NCBI GenBank assembly: GCA_019449635.1
Contig: JAGRPI010000012.1
Span: 1-64,000, forward strand
DNA: 64,000 nt
Origin: Candidatus Ferrigenium bremense
GTDB lineage: Bacteria > Pseudomonadota > Gammaproteobacteria > Burkholderiales > Gallionellaceae
Reading direction: 5' to 3'
Below the pieces are notes generated by a model that saw only the letters and a list, made by a program, of their open reading frames with translations, was not told the DNA's origin and did no database searches. Within the stretch, counting starts at the first letter, position 1; each line of letters begins with the position of its first letter. Below are positions 50,337-58,520 of the stretch, piece by piece. A program made the position numbers and the translations under genes.

Positions 50337-51409
50337 ACCTGCTGACACGCTACCTTGGTCGCGAAATTTACCTCAGTATCGCACTGGTGTTTGCCGCACT
50401 TATCATGTTGTTCGCCTTCCTGGATTTGATCCATGAACTGAACGTGATGGGGCAGGGGCAGTACCATTTGGGCTACGTATTGCTGTTCGTGATGCTGACT
50501 ATCCCCGGCCATGTTTATGAGCTGTTTCCGGTGGCGGTGCTGGTGGGCACGATTTTCGCGCTGGTACAGATGGCGGCCAGTTCGGAGTTGACCGTTTATC
50601 GCTCATCCGGCGCATCGCTGTGGCAGATGATCGGTGCGCTGTTCAGGATTGCGCTGCCGCTGGTGGTGCTGAGTTTTGTCTGCAGCGAATTCATTGCCCC
50701 GCCAAGCGAGCGAATGGCCCAGCAATTGCGCCTGAAAGCGCAGAATGCGCAAGTTTCGCTCAAGGAGTTCCGCTCCGGTGTGTGGGTCAAGGATGATCGC
50801 AGCTTCGTGAACGTGAAGAACGTGATGCCGGACACCAGCCTGTTGAATATCGATATTTACCGGTTCAATGAGACCCATCACTTGCAGGCGATCACCCATG
50901 CCAAGCGGGCCAACTTTATCGAACAGGGGCGCTGGCAGCTTGAAGAGGTGATGGAGACGCGCTTCGACAAACGGGGCACCAGTATCGAGACTGCTCCCAG
51001 CCAGGAATGGCGTTCGGCGCTTAACCCGAGCATCCTGAGCGTGTTGCTGGTGGTGCCGGAACAAATGTCCGCCTACGACCTGTATCAATATACCGGCCAT
51101 CTGAAAGACAACAACCAGAAAAGCACGCGCTACGAAATTGCGATGTGGAACAAGCTGGTTTATCCATTTGCGTTAATGGTAATGATGCTGCTGGCGCTGC
51201 CGTTTGCGTCTTACCATCGGCGCGCGGGAGGGGTCGGTGCGATGATATTCATGGGTATTGTGCTTGGCCTGGTGTTTCACTTTGTCGGGCGGCTGTTCGC
51301 CAACCTGGGTGCGCTCAATGACTGGCAGCCATTTGTCAGCGCGACGGCGATGACGGGTTTGTTCATGTCGCTGGGGATGTTGATGTTGTGGTGGACCGAG
51401 CGACGCTGA
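50333..51409 (+). CDS. lptG: LPS export permease LptG
   Basis: 358 aa from ATG 50333 (MNLLTRYLGREIYLSIALVFAALIMLFAFLDLIHEL); the track start 56 codons earlier is in lptF. Same six-helix fold as LptF, with LTIPGHVYELFPVAVLVGTIFAL and the C-terminal MVMMLLALPFASYHRRAGGVG. Partner of LptF in the LptB2FG transporter. Confidence 0.96.
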   Translation: MNLLTRYLGREIYLSIALVFAALIMLFAFLDLIHELNVMGQGQYHLGYVLLFVMLTIPGHVYELFPVAVLVGTIFALVQMAASSELTVYRSSGASLWQMIGALFRIALPLVVLSFVCSEFIAPPSERMAQQLRLKAQNAQVSLKEFRSGVWVKDDRSFVNVKNVMPDTSLLNIDIYRFNETHHLQAITHAKRANFIEQGRWQLEEVMETRFDKRGTSIETAPSQEWRSALNPSILSVLLVVPEQMSAYDLYQYTGHLKDNNQKSTRYEIAMWNKLVYPFALMVMMLLALPFASYHRRAGGVGAMIFMGIVLGLVFHFVGRLFANLGALNDWQPFVSATAMTGLFMSLGMLMLWWTERR

Positions 51410-51484
51410 CGGGATATTGAAAAACTGTCAATCCGGTTTTTGATCCTGTTTGCCCGTTATAAACGGCACCCTTCCAAAACCCGG

Positions 51485-51901
51485 TCAGTCACGGTCGGAT
51501 GATGTGGCAGCAGCAGAAACGCCACTGGCAGATTGCACTGTCTTCACCTCTTGGTCCTGCCTGATCATCTGTTTTACCTGCTCGCGTTTTTCCGCCGGTA
51601 CTTTGCTGAAGGCGCGATATTTTTCACGGGCGGCGTTACGCTGCTCCGGCGTGAGCTTGCTCCATGCCTCCAGTCGACCATGGAAACGTTTTTTTTGTTC
51701 GGGGGTGAGATGCGGGTAGCGCTTGGCCGTTTTGAGCAGGCGGTGTTGCTGTTGTTCAGGCAGGCTATCCCACTGCCGCGACAAGGGGGCGAGGGCTTCC
51801 TGTTGCGCGGGCGCAAGTGAATGCCAGGATGTTGTTGCCGCCCCGGCAGGCATGCCGGTCAAACCCAGCGACAAGAAAGCAATGATTAACAGATTTCGCA
51901 T
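51485..51901 (-). CDS. DUF3106 family secreted protein
   Basis: 138 aa from ATG 51901 (MRNLLIIAFLSLGLTGMPAGAATTSWHSLAP); the earlier track start would run into the neighbouring gene region. Signal peptide, then helical repeats of the form LxPEQ (LAPAQQEALAPLSRQWDSLPEQQQHRLLKTAKRYPHLTPEQKKRFHGRLEAWSKLTPEQRNAAREKYRAF). DUF3106 proteins stand beside an ECF sigma factor and DUF3619 protein in Betaproteobacteria. Function is not known; an envelope-stress role like CpxP/Spy is a guess from the helical periplasmic type. Confidence 0.88.
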   Translation of the reverse strand: MRNLLIIAFLSLGLTGMPAGAATTSWHSLAPAQQEALAPLSRQWDSLPEQQQHRLLKTAKRYPHLTPEQKKRFHGRLEAWSKLTPEQRNAAREKYRAFSKVPAEKREQVKQMIRQDQEVKTVQSASGVSAAATSSDRD

Positions 51902-51923
51902 TGATTGGAATAGATTGTAAGGG

Positions 51924-52289
51924 TTAATCGACAAAAACTTCCAACGGCAAGTCGTCGGTCAGGATGGCAGCATCCAGATGGCTCAGGTCAGTCTCTTGGG
52001 TGTGATGCCAGTAGCTTAGCCCGCCGAAAAGTATCGCTACAAGCAGAATGATCGCTGCCACCCATTGATGGGTGGAATGCGGCATCAGCCAGCGCATGCT
52101 GTGTCCTGTGCTCAGCATGAAGACCGGTTCACGATGCGACTGCCTTTCCAGCGCAGCGTTGCGCGCCCGGCGCAGTGCGGCGGCGGTATCGTCATCAAGC
52201 CGTTGTGCGGCACGTGTAAGCAACTGGGCAATATGTTCCGGGGCGATGTCCCGGGAATGATTGTTCGGCGGATTGATATTTGTGTTCAT
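51924..52289 (-). CDS. DUF3619 family membrane protein, possible anti-sigma factor
   Basis: 121 aa from ATG 52289, overlapping the sigma factor stop by four bases. Soluble N-terminal part with HIAQLLTRAAQRLDDDTAAALRRARNAALERQ, then one membrane helix (HQWVAAIILLVAILFGGLSYW, about 76-96) and a short acidic periplasmic tail. The layout and coupling to an ECF sigma gene fit an anti-sigma factor, but this has not been shown for the family as far as I know. Confidence 0.85.
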   Translation of the reverse strand: MNTNINPPNNHSRDIAPEHIAQLLTRAAQRLDDDTAAALRRARNAALERQSHREPVFMLSTGHSMRWLMPHSTHQWVAAIILLVAILFGGLSYWHHTQETDLSHLDAAILTDDLPLEVFVD

Positions 52290-52855
52290 GGCAGTTCTAT
52301 CCCCTTTCCCTTGAGAGAATCGGCAAGCGCGTGTGCCGCGCGCGAACAATGGGTTTTTACGCTTCCTTCGGTGCACCCCATCGCTGCGGCAGTTTCTTCC
52401 GTGTCAAAACCCTCCCAATAACGCAGCAGGAAGGCTTCACGTTGACGTGGCGGAAGCTTACCAAGCGCCTGTTCGATCAGCGCGATTACCTGGCTTTGCT
52501 GCAGGGCAGCATCGGGCGCGGCAGGGGCGCTCCGGTTTTCGTCATCTTTCAGGTTGTCGAGCGGATCATATTCAACATCTTCATCCCGGGGAGCGAATGA
52601 AGAAAATAAAACTGTCCAGGCATTTTTGACCTTTTGCCTGCGGTAATAATCACGGATGGTATTTTGCAGGATACGCTGGAACAACAGCGGCAATTCTGCG
52701 GCTGGCTTGCCCCCATATTTTTCGGCGAGCTTAAACATCGCGTCCTGTACGATATCCAGCGCGGTGTGCTCATTATGCACGGCATACAACGCCTGCTTGT
52801 AGGCGCGGCGTTCTGCCGTACTGAGAAATTGGGATAATTCGGTGCGGCTGGCCAG
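52286..52855 (-). CDS. ECF-type RNA polymerase sigma factor, probable CTG start
   Basis: 189 aa if started at CTG 52855 (ASRTELSQFLSTAERRAYKQALYAVHNEHTALDIVQDAM); AAGGAG lies eight bases upstream of that codon. No ATG, GTG or TTG is in frame between an upstream stop and TTG 52789, and starting there would cut into the conserved region 2. Region 2: ALDIVQDAMFKLAEKYGG, LLFQRILQNTIRDYYRRQK. Region 4: LPPRQREAFLLRYWEGFDTEETAAAMGCTEGSVKTHCSRA. First gene of an operon with DUF3619 and DUF3106. Confidence 0.9.
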   Translation of the reverse strand: MASRTELSQFLSTAERRAYKQALYAVHNEHTALDIVQDAMFKLAEKYGGKPAAELPLLFQRILQNTIRDYYRRQKVKNAWTVLFSSFAPRDEDVEYDPLDNLKDDENRSAPAAPDAALQQSQVIALIEQALGKLPPRQREAFLLRYWEGFDTEETAAAMGCTEGSVKTHCSRAAHALADSLKGKGIELP

Positions 52856-53063
52856 TTTAGTCGCTCCTTTCCGCAGTTGCGAATGTTAGCAAATTTTTGA
52901 TGGCCGGCATGAAAAACCTGCTGGAATAGGCGCTAGCCGTCAAGGGCCGGAAGGCAAGAAGTCCGAACCAGATGAGTCGATGGCACTGAGGCTGCCGGAT
53001 TGCGTGCGGGGGGTGGGGTAACGATCAGCCTCGAGGCAGCTTTAGGGTGGCTGCACGGCAGAA

Positions 53064-53090
53064 ATCCCCCGGCATTGCCGGGGGATGTTT
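53064..53090 (-). terminator. Terminator after secreted His-rich protein gene
   Basis: ATCCCCCGGC / GCCGGGGGAT, a perfect 10-bp stem with ATT loop, followed on the minus strand by TTTC. It is just past the stop at 53092. Confidence 0.75.
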
Positions 53091-53091
53091 G

Positions 53092-53520
53092 TTAATGATG
53101 ATGTTGGTGGGCGGTTGGGTCGGGGGCGGTTATGGGCGCTTCTGTGACCTCCTTGAACAGTGCGTGCCATTTCTTGTTGAATTCGCCAAAGGTCGTCTGG
53201 CCATTGTACAGGTCTGGCACGATGGTCAAAAAAAGCAAGTGCAGGTCGACCGAAATTTTAACCGGGCTGAGATTGACGCATAGCGATCTGGCATCGATCC
53301 AGTCGGCTATGGCCTGTTTCTGCCGTTCGTCAGGAATTGCCTGGTCAGTCAGCATTTGAGGCTTTGTCACATCTTGCCCATCAAGCACCACATGGCTTGC
53401 AATGGAAAAAAATCGGGCATCTTTTTCCAGCCCTTTCAGGCATTGCGAAGTCTTGTTTTGAGCCTCTGCATAGGAATGACTGGAAATAATCATAAAGATA
53501 ATTAGTAGTGTGATCCTCAT
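53092..53520 (-). CDS. Small secreted protein of unknown function, His-rich end
   Basis: 142 aa. A signal peptide (MRITLLIIFMIISSHSYAEA) is followed by a soluble helical domain with two Cys (SQCLKGLEKD, SLCVNLSPVK) and a C-terminal AHQHHH, which could bind metal. AT-richer than its neighbours, with its own terminator; I do not recognise the family. It lies between the ECF sigma operon and the cytochrome c/nirK genes. Confidence 0.7.
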   Translation of the reverse strand: MRITLLIIFMIISSHSYAEAQNKTSQCLKGLEKDARFFSIASHVVLDGQDVTKPQMLTDQAIPDERQKQAIADWIDARSLCVNLSPVKISVDLHLLFLTIVPDLYNGQTTFGEFNKKWHALFKEVTEAPITAPDPTAHQHHH

Positions 53521-53850
53521 AAATTTTCTCTCTTTAATTTAAAGCGTAAAAAAAAATAATGCAAAAAATGCTCGGATATTACCTGTGCTGCTCCAACCAC
53601 CCATCTGCTCATGCTTGCGTTTCCTGAATTTCCTTCGGGGTCGTCATGGTTTCAGCGGGCTGTTTTTTTGCGAAGTGATTGCGTTGCCGCTACACACTCT
53701 TGAATTGGGTTTGCCTTGAAAAACTTTGATATCCTACTACAAAAATGCATGGCTTGAATTGAACGTTGGCCACTGAAAATACATAAAAAAAGCCAGCATA
53801 AAAGCTGGCTTTCTGAGTCAAAACCGCCAAAAAAACGGTTCCCGCTGCAA
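53521..53850. other. AT-rich intergenic region
   Basis: No gene seen in 330 bases. It should hold the promoter of the minus-strand gene ending at 53092 and holds the terminator of the cytochrome gene (53785-53812). No clear promoter or repeat was found. Confidence 0.5.
53785..53812 (-). terminator. Terminator of cytochrome c gene
   Basis: AAAGCCAGC / GCTGGCTTT stem with a 6-base loop; on the minus strand it is followed by a run of seven T. Downstream of the stop at 53851. Confidence 0.9.
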
Positions 53851-54183
53851 TTACTTGAAGGACAATATCATATCCAATATAGCGCTGAGATTTTCATCGC
53901 TTAGGGCGCCCTTCTGCGGAGGCATTTGGTTATCGCCCCACGTGCCCTTGGTGCCGTTGAGGACTTTTTTGGTCAAGTCTTCTTTTGCAGTTGCCACGCC
54001 GGCATACTTCATGCCGACATCCTTAAAAGCCGGCCCATACCCTTCATAGTCCATTGCATGGCAACCTTTACAAACAGACTTGCTAAACGCCAATTTACCC
54101 GCTTCCACATCGGCAGCACTTGCATTACCGGCAAACATCAGTGCCGCTGTAGCTGCCGCGATACCTACCCAAGATGCTTTCAT
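53851..54183 (-). CDS. Periplasmic class I cytochrome c
   Basis: 110 aa. Signal peptide ending ASA, heme motif CKGCHAM, axial Met in WGDNQMPPQ, C-terminal helix LSDENLSAILDMILSFK. Size and layout match cytochrome c-551/c-552 type electron carriers. Divergent from nirK across 446 bases; a small cytochrome of this kind is the usual electron donor to copper nitrite reductase, so it may feed NirK. Confidence 0.93.
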   Translation of the reverse strand: MKASWVGIAAATAALMFAGNASAADVEAGKLAFSKSVCKGCHAMDYEGYGPAFKDVGMKYAGVATAKEDLTKKVLNGTKGTWGDNQMPPQKGALSDENLSAILDMILSFK

Positions 54184-54629
54184 AACAATCTCTCCAAAAT
54201 AGTTTTATATAACCACTCCCCGTTCCAGGGCATTTGCATCCTAGCATGAGCAGGCGGGCTTTGAAAATCCCTTTTTGTTTTGCCGATGCCGTTCATGTTT
54301 TCGATGCCGCTCATGGTCGCATTAACGCTCAAGAGTGAATCGATGTTGACAGCCCTGGATAAATCTTTTCATCCCCTCTTGACGGTAGTGTTTACTTTGG
54401 GCATGATGCGACAAAATGCCGCAGTTAAAGGAGCTCGATAATAATAATTCGGAGCTCGATAATAAAAATGTTCGCGACGCGCTTTTGTTTGTAGCAGGGT
54501 TTGCTTTGTGTAGTGTTTGTGCCGTTCATGCTGTTGGTGGTGCATGGGACGGCACGTATTAAAGTTGTAGTCGTTGTAGCGTGTAGCATGTTTGTTTTTA
54601 ATAACCAATGAAACGGGAGAGGAATCATC
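54184..54629. other. cyt c / nirK divergent control region
   Basis: 446 bases without a gene. Direct repeats: GGAGCTCGATAATAA at about 54429 and 54452 (about 22 bp apart), and CGATGCCGTTCATG / CGATGCCGCTCATG near 54281 and 54303. These may be regulator sites. I did not find an FNR or NsrR consensus. The minus-strand ORFs of 74-79 aa here read NYYYRAP-type repeats and are not believed. Confidence 0.5.
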
Positions 54630-55655
54630 ATGAAAGTAAAAGGAATCATCGGAGCATTGTCACTGGGTCTGCTGACATTGGGTTCGTCAGCATCATGGGC
54701 TGCGGACGTGGCAGCTACTGCTCCTGTATCGATAGCCGGGGCTGTAGATATTCATCAGGATCCGACTGCAGTGGGGACGCCTGTAGGCAAGCGTAAGCCG
54801 ACAACAGTCAAAATGGCGCTGGAGGCGGTAGAGCTGGAAGGGATCCTTGATCCTGCCAAGAAGACCACATTCACCTATTGGACATACAACGGGAAAGTAC
54901 CGGGCCCGATGCTGCGTGCCCGCGTGGGTGACACGATCGAAGTGACCTTGGGCAACAGGAAAGACAGCAGCGTAACCCACAACGTTGACCTGCATGCTGT
55001 ATGGGGTCAAGGCGGTGGTGCTGCGGCGACTGTCGTTGCACCTGGCGAATCGAAGTCTTTTGTCTTCACGGCTATGAACCCGGGCATCTATGTTTACCAC
55101 TGCGCTACGCCCATCATTCCGCAGCATATCTCGAGCGGCATGTACGGCCTGATCCTGATTGAACCGGCTGGCGGCCTGCCAAAGGTTGACAAGGAATTTT
55201 ACATGATGCAGGGCGACATCTACACGGACGGCGCTGCTACCGGCCACCGCGCATTTGATGTTCCCAGCCTGCTGGCCGAGCATCCTACCGATGTCGTGAT
55301 CAACGGCTCGCGCATGGCACTGGCTAACGCCCCGATGCACGTCAAGGTGGGTGACAATGTCCGCGTGTTCTTCGGTGTTGGCGGTCCTAACCTGACCTCG
55401 GCCTTCCACGCAATCGGTACCATCTTTGACAAGGTCTACCCTGAAGGTGCTACTAATAAGGAACCGCACCTCAACGTGCAAACCACCGTGGTGCCTCCTG
55501 GTGGTGCGACGATGGTGGAATTCAATGCACGCGTTCCGGCCAAGTACATCTTTGTTGACCATGCGCTTTCCCGTTTTGCAAAGGGTAATGCAGCTATCAT
55601 GGTTGCCGAAGGTGACGAGCAACCTAATGTATTCCGCACCGGCAAGCTGAAATAA
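54630..55655 (+). CDS. nirK: Copper-containing nitrite reductase NirK
   Basis: 341 aa. Reduces nitrite to nitric oxide in the periplasm. Signal peptide ends SWA. Two cupredoxin domains. Copper ligands can be seen: THNVDLHA (type 1 and type 2 His, catalytic Asp), YHCATP (type 2 His, type 1 Cys), IPQHISSGMYG (type 1 His and Met), SAFHAIGTIFDKVY (catalytic His) and IFVDHALSRF (type 2 His). No added cytochrome domain. RBS GGGAGAGG. A strong terminator follows, so it is monocistronic. Confidence 0.97.
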   Translation: MKVKGIIGALSLGLLTLGSSASWAADVAATAPVSIAGAVDIHQDPTAVGTPVGKRKPTTVKMALEAVELEGILDPAKKTTFTYWTYNGKVPGPMLRARVGDTIEVTLGNRKDSSVTHNVDLHAVWGQGGGAAATVVAPGESKSFVFTAMNPGIYVYHCATPIIPQHISSGMYGLILIEPAGGLPKVDKEFYMMQGDIYTDGAATGHRAFDVPSLLAEHPTDVVINGSRMALANAPMHVKVGDNVRVFFGVGGPNLTSAFHAIGTIFDKVYPEGATNKEPHLNVQTTVVPPGGATMVEFNARVPAKYIFVDHALSRFAKGNAAIMVAEGDEQPNVFRTGKLK

Positions 55656-55704
55656 TAGCGGCAGACTCTAAGCGCCCTTCGCCGTAAGGAGGGGTGGCAG
55701 TTCG

Positions 55705-55740
55705 AAGGAGCAAGGCTGTAAAGCCTTGCTCCTTTTTTTT
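55705..55740 (+). terminator. Rho-independent terminator after nirK
   Basis: GGAGCAAGGCT / AGCCTTGCTCC, perfect 11-bp stem with GTAA loop, followed by eight T. Confidence 0.97.
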
Positions 55741-55882
55741 ACCTAACGAAGGATGCGTGGCACGATAAAGTTATTATATCGAATGACGGCATCTGGGCTG
55801 GCTATACCCGTCAGATATGGGAAATTTCAGAGCGGAGTGCGACTATAGGGGGGCCAGTGCGCATCCATGGCAGAACAGTTTG

Positions 55883-57556
55883 TTACTGGTCGGCGACTGC
55901 TGATAGAAGTGTATTCTCATTGTGAAAGCTGTGGCAATTATCACAGCCGCTATTGATCCGGTTTTTTACTGGTTTATTGCCTACATGGCATTCACGGCAT
56001 TTCTCGATGGCAGGAATCGCCACATCCGAGCTTTTCTCGGACTTTGTCTTGTCATGGCATTCGGTGCATTTTGCCGTACTATGTTTGGCATGGGTAAAGC
56101 GTGAGTTACGCAGCCAATGGCTGGTTATGGACACAGGCGCAACCTTCCATGGGACATCCTTGTCATCGGCGACATGGATGATCTCGTGACACTCCCCGCA
56201 ACCGCCGTCCGGCTTAAACAGAGTCTCCGCATTTACATAGGCCTTGTGGTTGGCGCAGTCTAATGCCCGCTCAAGTTGATTCTTGCCAGCTCCAGCACCA
56301 GCCCCGCACGGAAGTTTTTCGCCCGCAGCCACTTTGCCGACTGTTGTTGTTGCGTAATATTCACGCAGAGCGACCATCAATTTTTGTTCTGAACCATGAG
56401 GTATTTGACGCTTTGATACAGGCGGTCTGAAATTTAATGCATGGCATCCGGACTGCTGACAATTTTTCTCCATGGAAATCGGTCTGAAACGAGCACCGGC
56501 CTTATCCAGTTGGTGGCAATCGCGGCATTCCAATACTGTGTCGCCTTCGGGGCTGGAAACACCTTCCTTGTCGAGGTGAACCTTATGCGAAAATTTAAGC
56601 CCTGATTTTTCGACGAGTCTGGTTCTTTCGCTCTGTGGAATACGTATTACATCACTGTCTTTGTGCCCTGTCTTGAAGGCCAGGCTGAATGCGGGATGAT
56701 CCTTGCTGAAATCGCGAATGTCTGGCAGCTTGGTTTTGTCGTTCTGCTTTTTGATCTTCCCATGACAGGCCGCACACTGTGCGTTCTGGGTCCCTTCCCT
56801 TACTTCGCCTCTATGTTCATGATGGCACTCACCACAACGCATATCTTTGAATACATTCGCGTGCAGCGTCTTGTCTGCAATATGCCTTGCCACGGTTTTG
56901 TGGCAGCTTTCACACGCTTTATCAGGCACTGCTTCAAACGGCTTCTGGTGGCACAGGTCACATTTCGCACTAATCAGCTGGTGTCCGCGAGACATCTCGC
57001 CTAACTGCCAGGATTTTTTAATCGATGCTTGTGAGTTGGCTGCCCATTTGGGGAGTGTCGGGCTTAATGTCGGCACCATGGGAAGTATTAAAAAGACCAG
57101 CGTAATTGCACCGGCCAGCCAGAGCGCAAGCCGGCTTTTCGATAAGCCAGTCCCCGCCAAGGTGACAGGCGCTTGTTTTACTGCAATATGCTCATGGTCG
57201 TCCGGTAACGGATGAACCATTTCAGCCGAAAGCACCAGGTCATAATCACCTGAGGGAGTTTCTGCTATAAGTTCATATGGCCCGACAAGGACATGTGTTC
57301 CCGGTGACAATCCGGCGCTCAACTCGGATGAGCCGTCGATAGTGATATCCGCGCCTTCTTCGGCCTCGATGATCAGTTTGCCTTCATCCGAGCGACGAAT
57401 CACTGCATGATGAAAATTGACTCTATGATCGAGAAGAAGAATTTTGCATCCGGCGGCACGCCCGATCTGAATGGCTTCGCCAGTGACCAACAGTTCCTTT
57501 CGGACAGGCTGGCCGCTTTGGTTGCGTGAAATCTGGATAAACAGGCAACGAATCAT
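55883..57556 (-). CDS. FHA-like domain fused to multiheme cytochrome c
   Basis: 557 aa. Residues 1-110 are an FHA-like fold (EAIQIGRAAGCKILLLDHRVNFHHAVIRR) but the usual phospho-binding Ser is Asn (VNFHH). One membrane helix (about 142-163). The rest is outside: nine CXXCH motifs (CDLCH, CESCH, CGECH, CAACH, CRDCH, CGECH, CTECH, CRECH, CDNCH) and one CQQSGCH (CX4CH). So about ten hemes, joined to a cytoplasmic regulatory head. It is the last gene of a minus-strand set with a b-type membrane protein and an FAD/cNMP/FeS protein. Confidence 0.9.
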   Translation of the reverse strand: MIRCLFIQISRNQSGQPVRKELLVTGEAIQIGRAAGCKILLLDHRVNFHHAVIRRSDEGKLIIEAEEGADITIDGSSELSAGLSPGTHVLVGPYELIAETPSGDYDLVLSAEMVHPLPDDHEHIAVKQAPVTLAGTGLSKSRLALWLAGAITLVFLILPMVPTLSPTLPKWAANSQASIKKSWQLGEMSRGHQLISAKCDLCHQKPFEAVPDKACESCHKTVARHIADKTLHANVFKDMRCGECHHEHRGEVREGTQNAQCAACHGKIKKQNDKTKLPDIRDFSKDHPAFSLAFKTGHKDSDVIRIPQSERTRLVEKSGLKFSHKVHLDKEGVSSPEGDTVLECRDCHQLDKAGARFRPISMEKNCQQSGCHALNFRPPVSKRQIPHGSEQKLMVALREYYATTTVGKVAAGEKLPCGAGAGAGKNQLERALDCANHKAYVNAETLFKPDGGCGECHEIIHVADDKDVPWKVAPVSITSHWLRNSRFTHAKHSTAKCTECHDKTKSEKSSDVAIPAIEKCRECHVGNKPVKNRINSGCDNCHSFHNENTLLSAVADQ

Positions 57557-57562
57557 TGACGT

Positions 57563-58489
57563 TTACCAGTAAAAAAATATGGCGACAATATGCGCAATGA
57601 GCGCTGCCAGAAATGCAATCGAAAGCGGGGTATGCAAGTAAAGCCAGAACCCCAGCCGCGCCTTGTACATAACATCCAGCCGCGCCCGCCTTACCAGGGA
57701 TTCCTTGTGTGCCATAACCGAATAAAGATCATCGAAAGATTTCAGTTGATCATACTTCAGGTTTTTACCCAGCACCTGCAGCTGTTGTACGGCCTGGGAA
57801 GTCGGGCAGTTGCGCTGGTACGCTGTCAGCTGCTGGAAAAGATTTCCGCCAATCCGAGTTCCTTGCCGAGCCTTGAGTACGATCGCGCAGATGTCATCGG
57901 AAAACTGAAGGGACTTGATGCTTGCCTGCTTATCGAGGTTGTCGATTTCAAGCAGCAGGCTGTCGAATGTACCTATTCCGCCCATATTGGCCGTCATCAG
58001 GCGTGGAAAGCGCAGATAAGCATAGATGCCGTAGCAGCCGCTAATGATTGCGGACATCATTAAAACATAGGCCAAACTATGGATATTCCACCCGAACTGG
58101 AAACCGGTATGCAGCGTGGCCAGTACGACGAGTGCAGACCCGAGATAAGCGTGGGCAGAAAGCCAACCCTGAAGAGTTGCACCATGATGCCGCAGCCAAT
58201 TCGCTTCGCGCTTTCGACTGTCTGGGACTTTCTGCTGCGGTGATAGTGCATTTAACAGGTTTCGCCGTTCCGTGCGGATGGGCGCCAGACGCTTGCGGAC
58301 CCCATACAACATCAGCACAACGACAATTGATGCCGACAAAATTCCGAACAAATAACCCAGCCAGGAGCCGCCATAAGCGCCCGTAGCAGACTGATCGAAT
58401 AAATAAGCCATTACGGCAAAAATCACCAGCAGGCTGGCGGCCTTAAAATAACGATAATTCTTGTACTTGAGCAAGGTGCTGCGCTGCAT
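57563..58489 (-). CDS. b-type cytochrome-like membrane protein
   Basis: 308 aa from ATG 58489 (MQRSTLLKYKNYRYFKAASLLVIF); the track start at 58546 overlaps the upstream gene and is possible too. Five or six membrane helices. Histidines in GWLSAHAYLGSALVVLATLHTGFQFGWNIHSLAYVLM and LHTPLSIAFLAALIAHIVAIFFYW could bind two hemes b, as in ferric-reductase or b561-like folds. A soluble loop (about 170-270) lies between. It would pass electrons from the flavoprotein/FeS side to the multiheme cytochrome. Confidence 0.75.
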   Translation of the reverse strand: MQRSTLLKYKNYRYFKAASLLVIFAVMAYLFDQSATGAYGGSWLGYLFGILSASIVVVLMLYGVRKRLAPIRTERRNLLNALSPQQKVPDSRKREANWLRHHGATLQGWLSAHAYLGSALVVLATLHTGFQFGWNIHSLAYVLMMSAIISGCYGIYAYLRFPRLMTANMGGIGTFDSLLLEIDNLDKQASIKSLQFSDDICAIVLKARQGTRIGGNLFQQLTAYQRNCPTSQAVQQLQVLGKNLKYDQLKSFDDLYSVMAHKESLVRRARLDVMYKARLGFWLYLHTPLSIAFLAALIAHIVAIFFYW

Positions 58490-58520
58490 ATTATTTTGAT
58501 CCCGATAATATTCCGCTGTT

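Noticed and set aside
52856-53063. Possible gene or small RNA between ECF sigma gene and the next terminator
   Set aside because: No open frame with a start, and no promoter or strong hairpin apart from the terminator at 53064.
54369-54649. 74-79 aa minus-strand ORFs before nirK
   Set aside because: Low complexity, no ribosome site, in the region expected to hold the nirK promoter.
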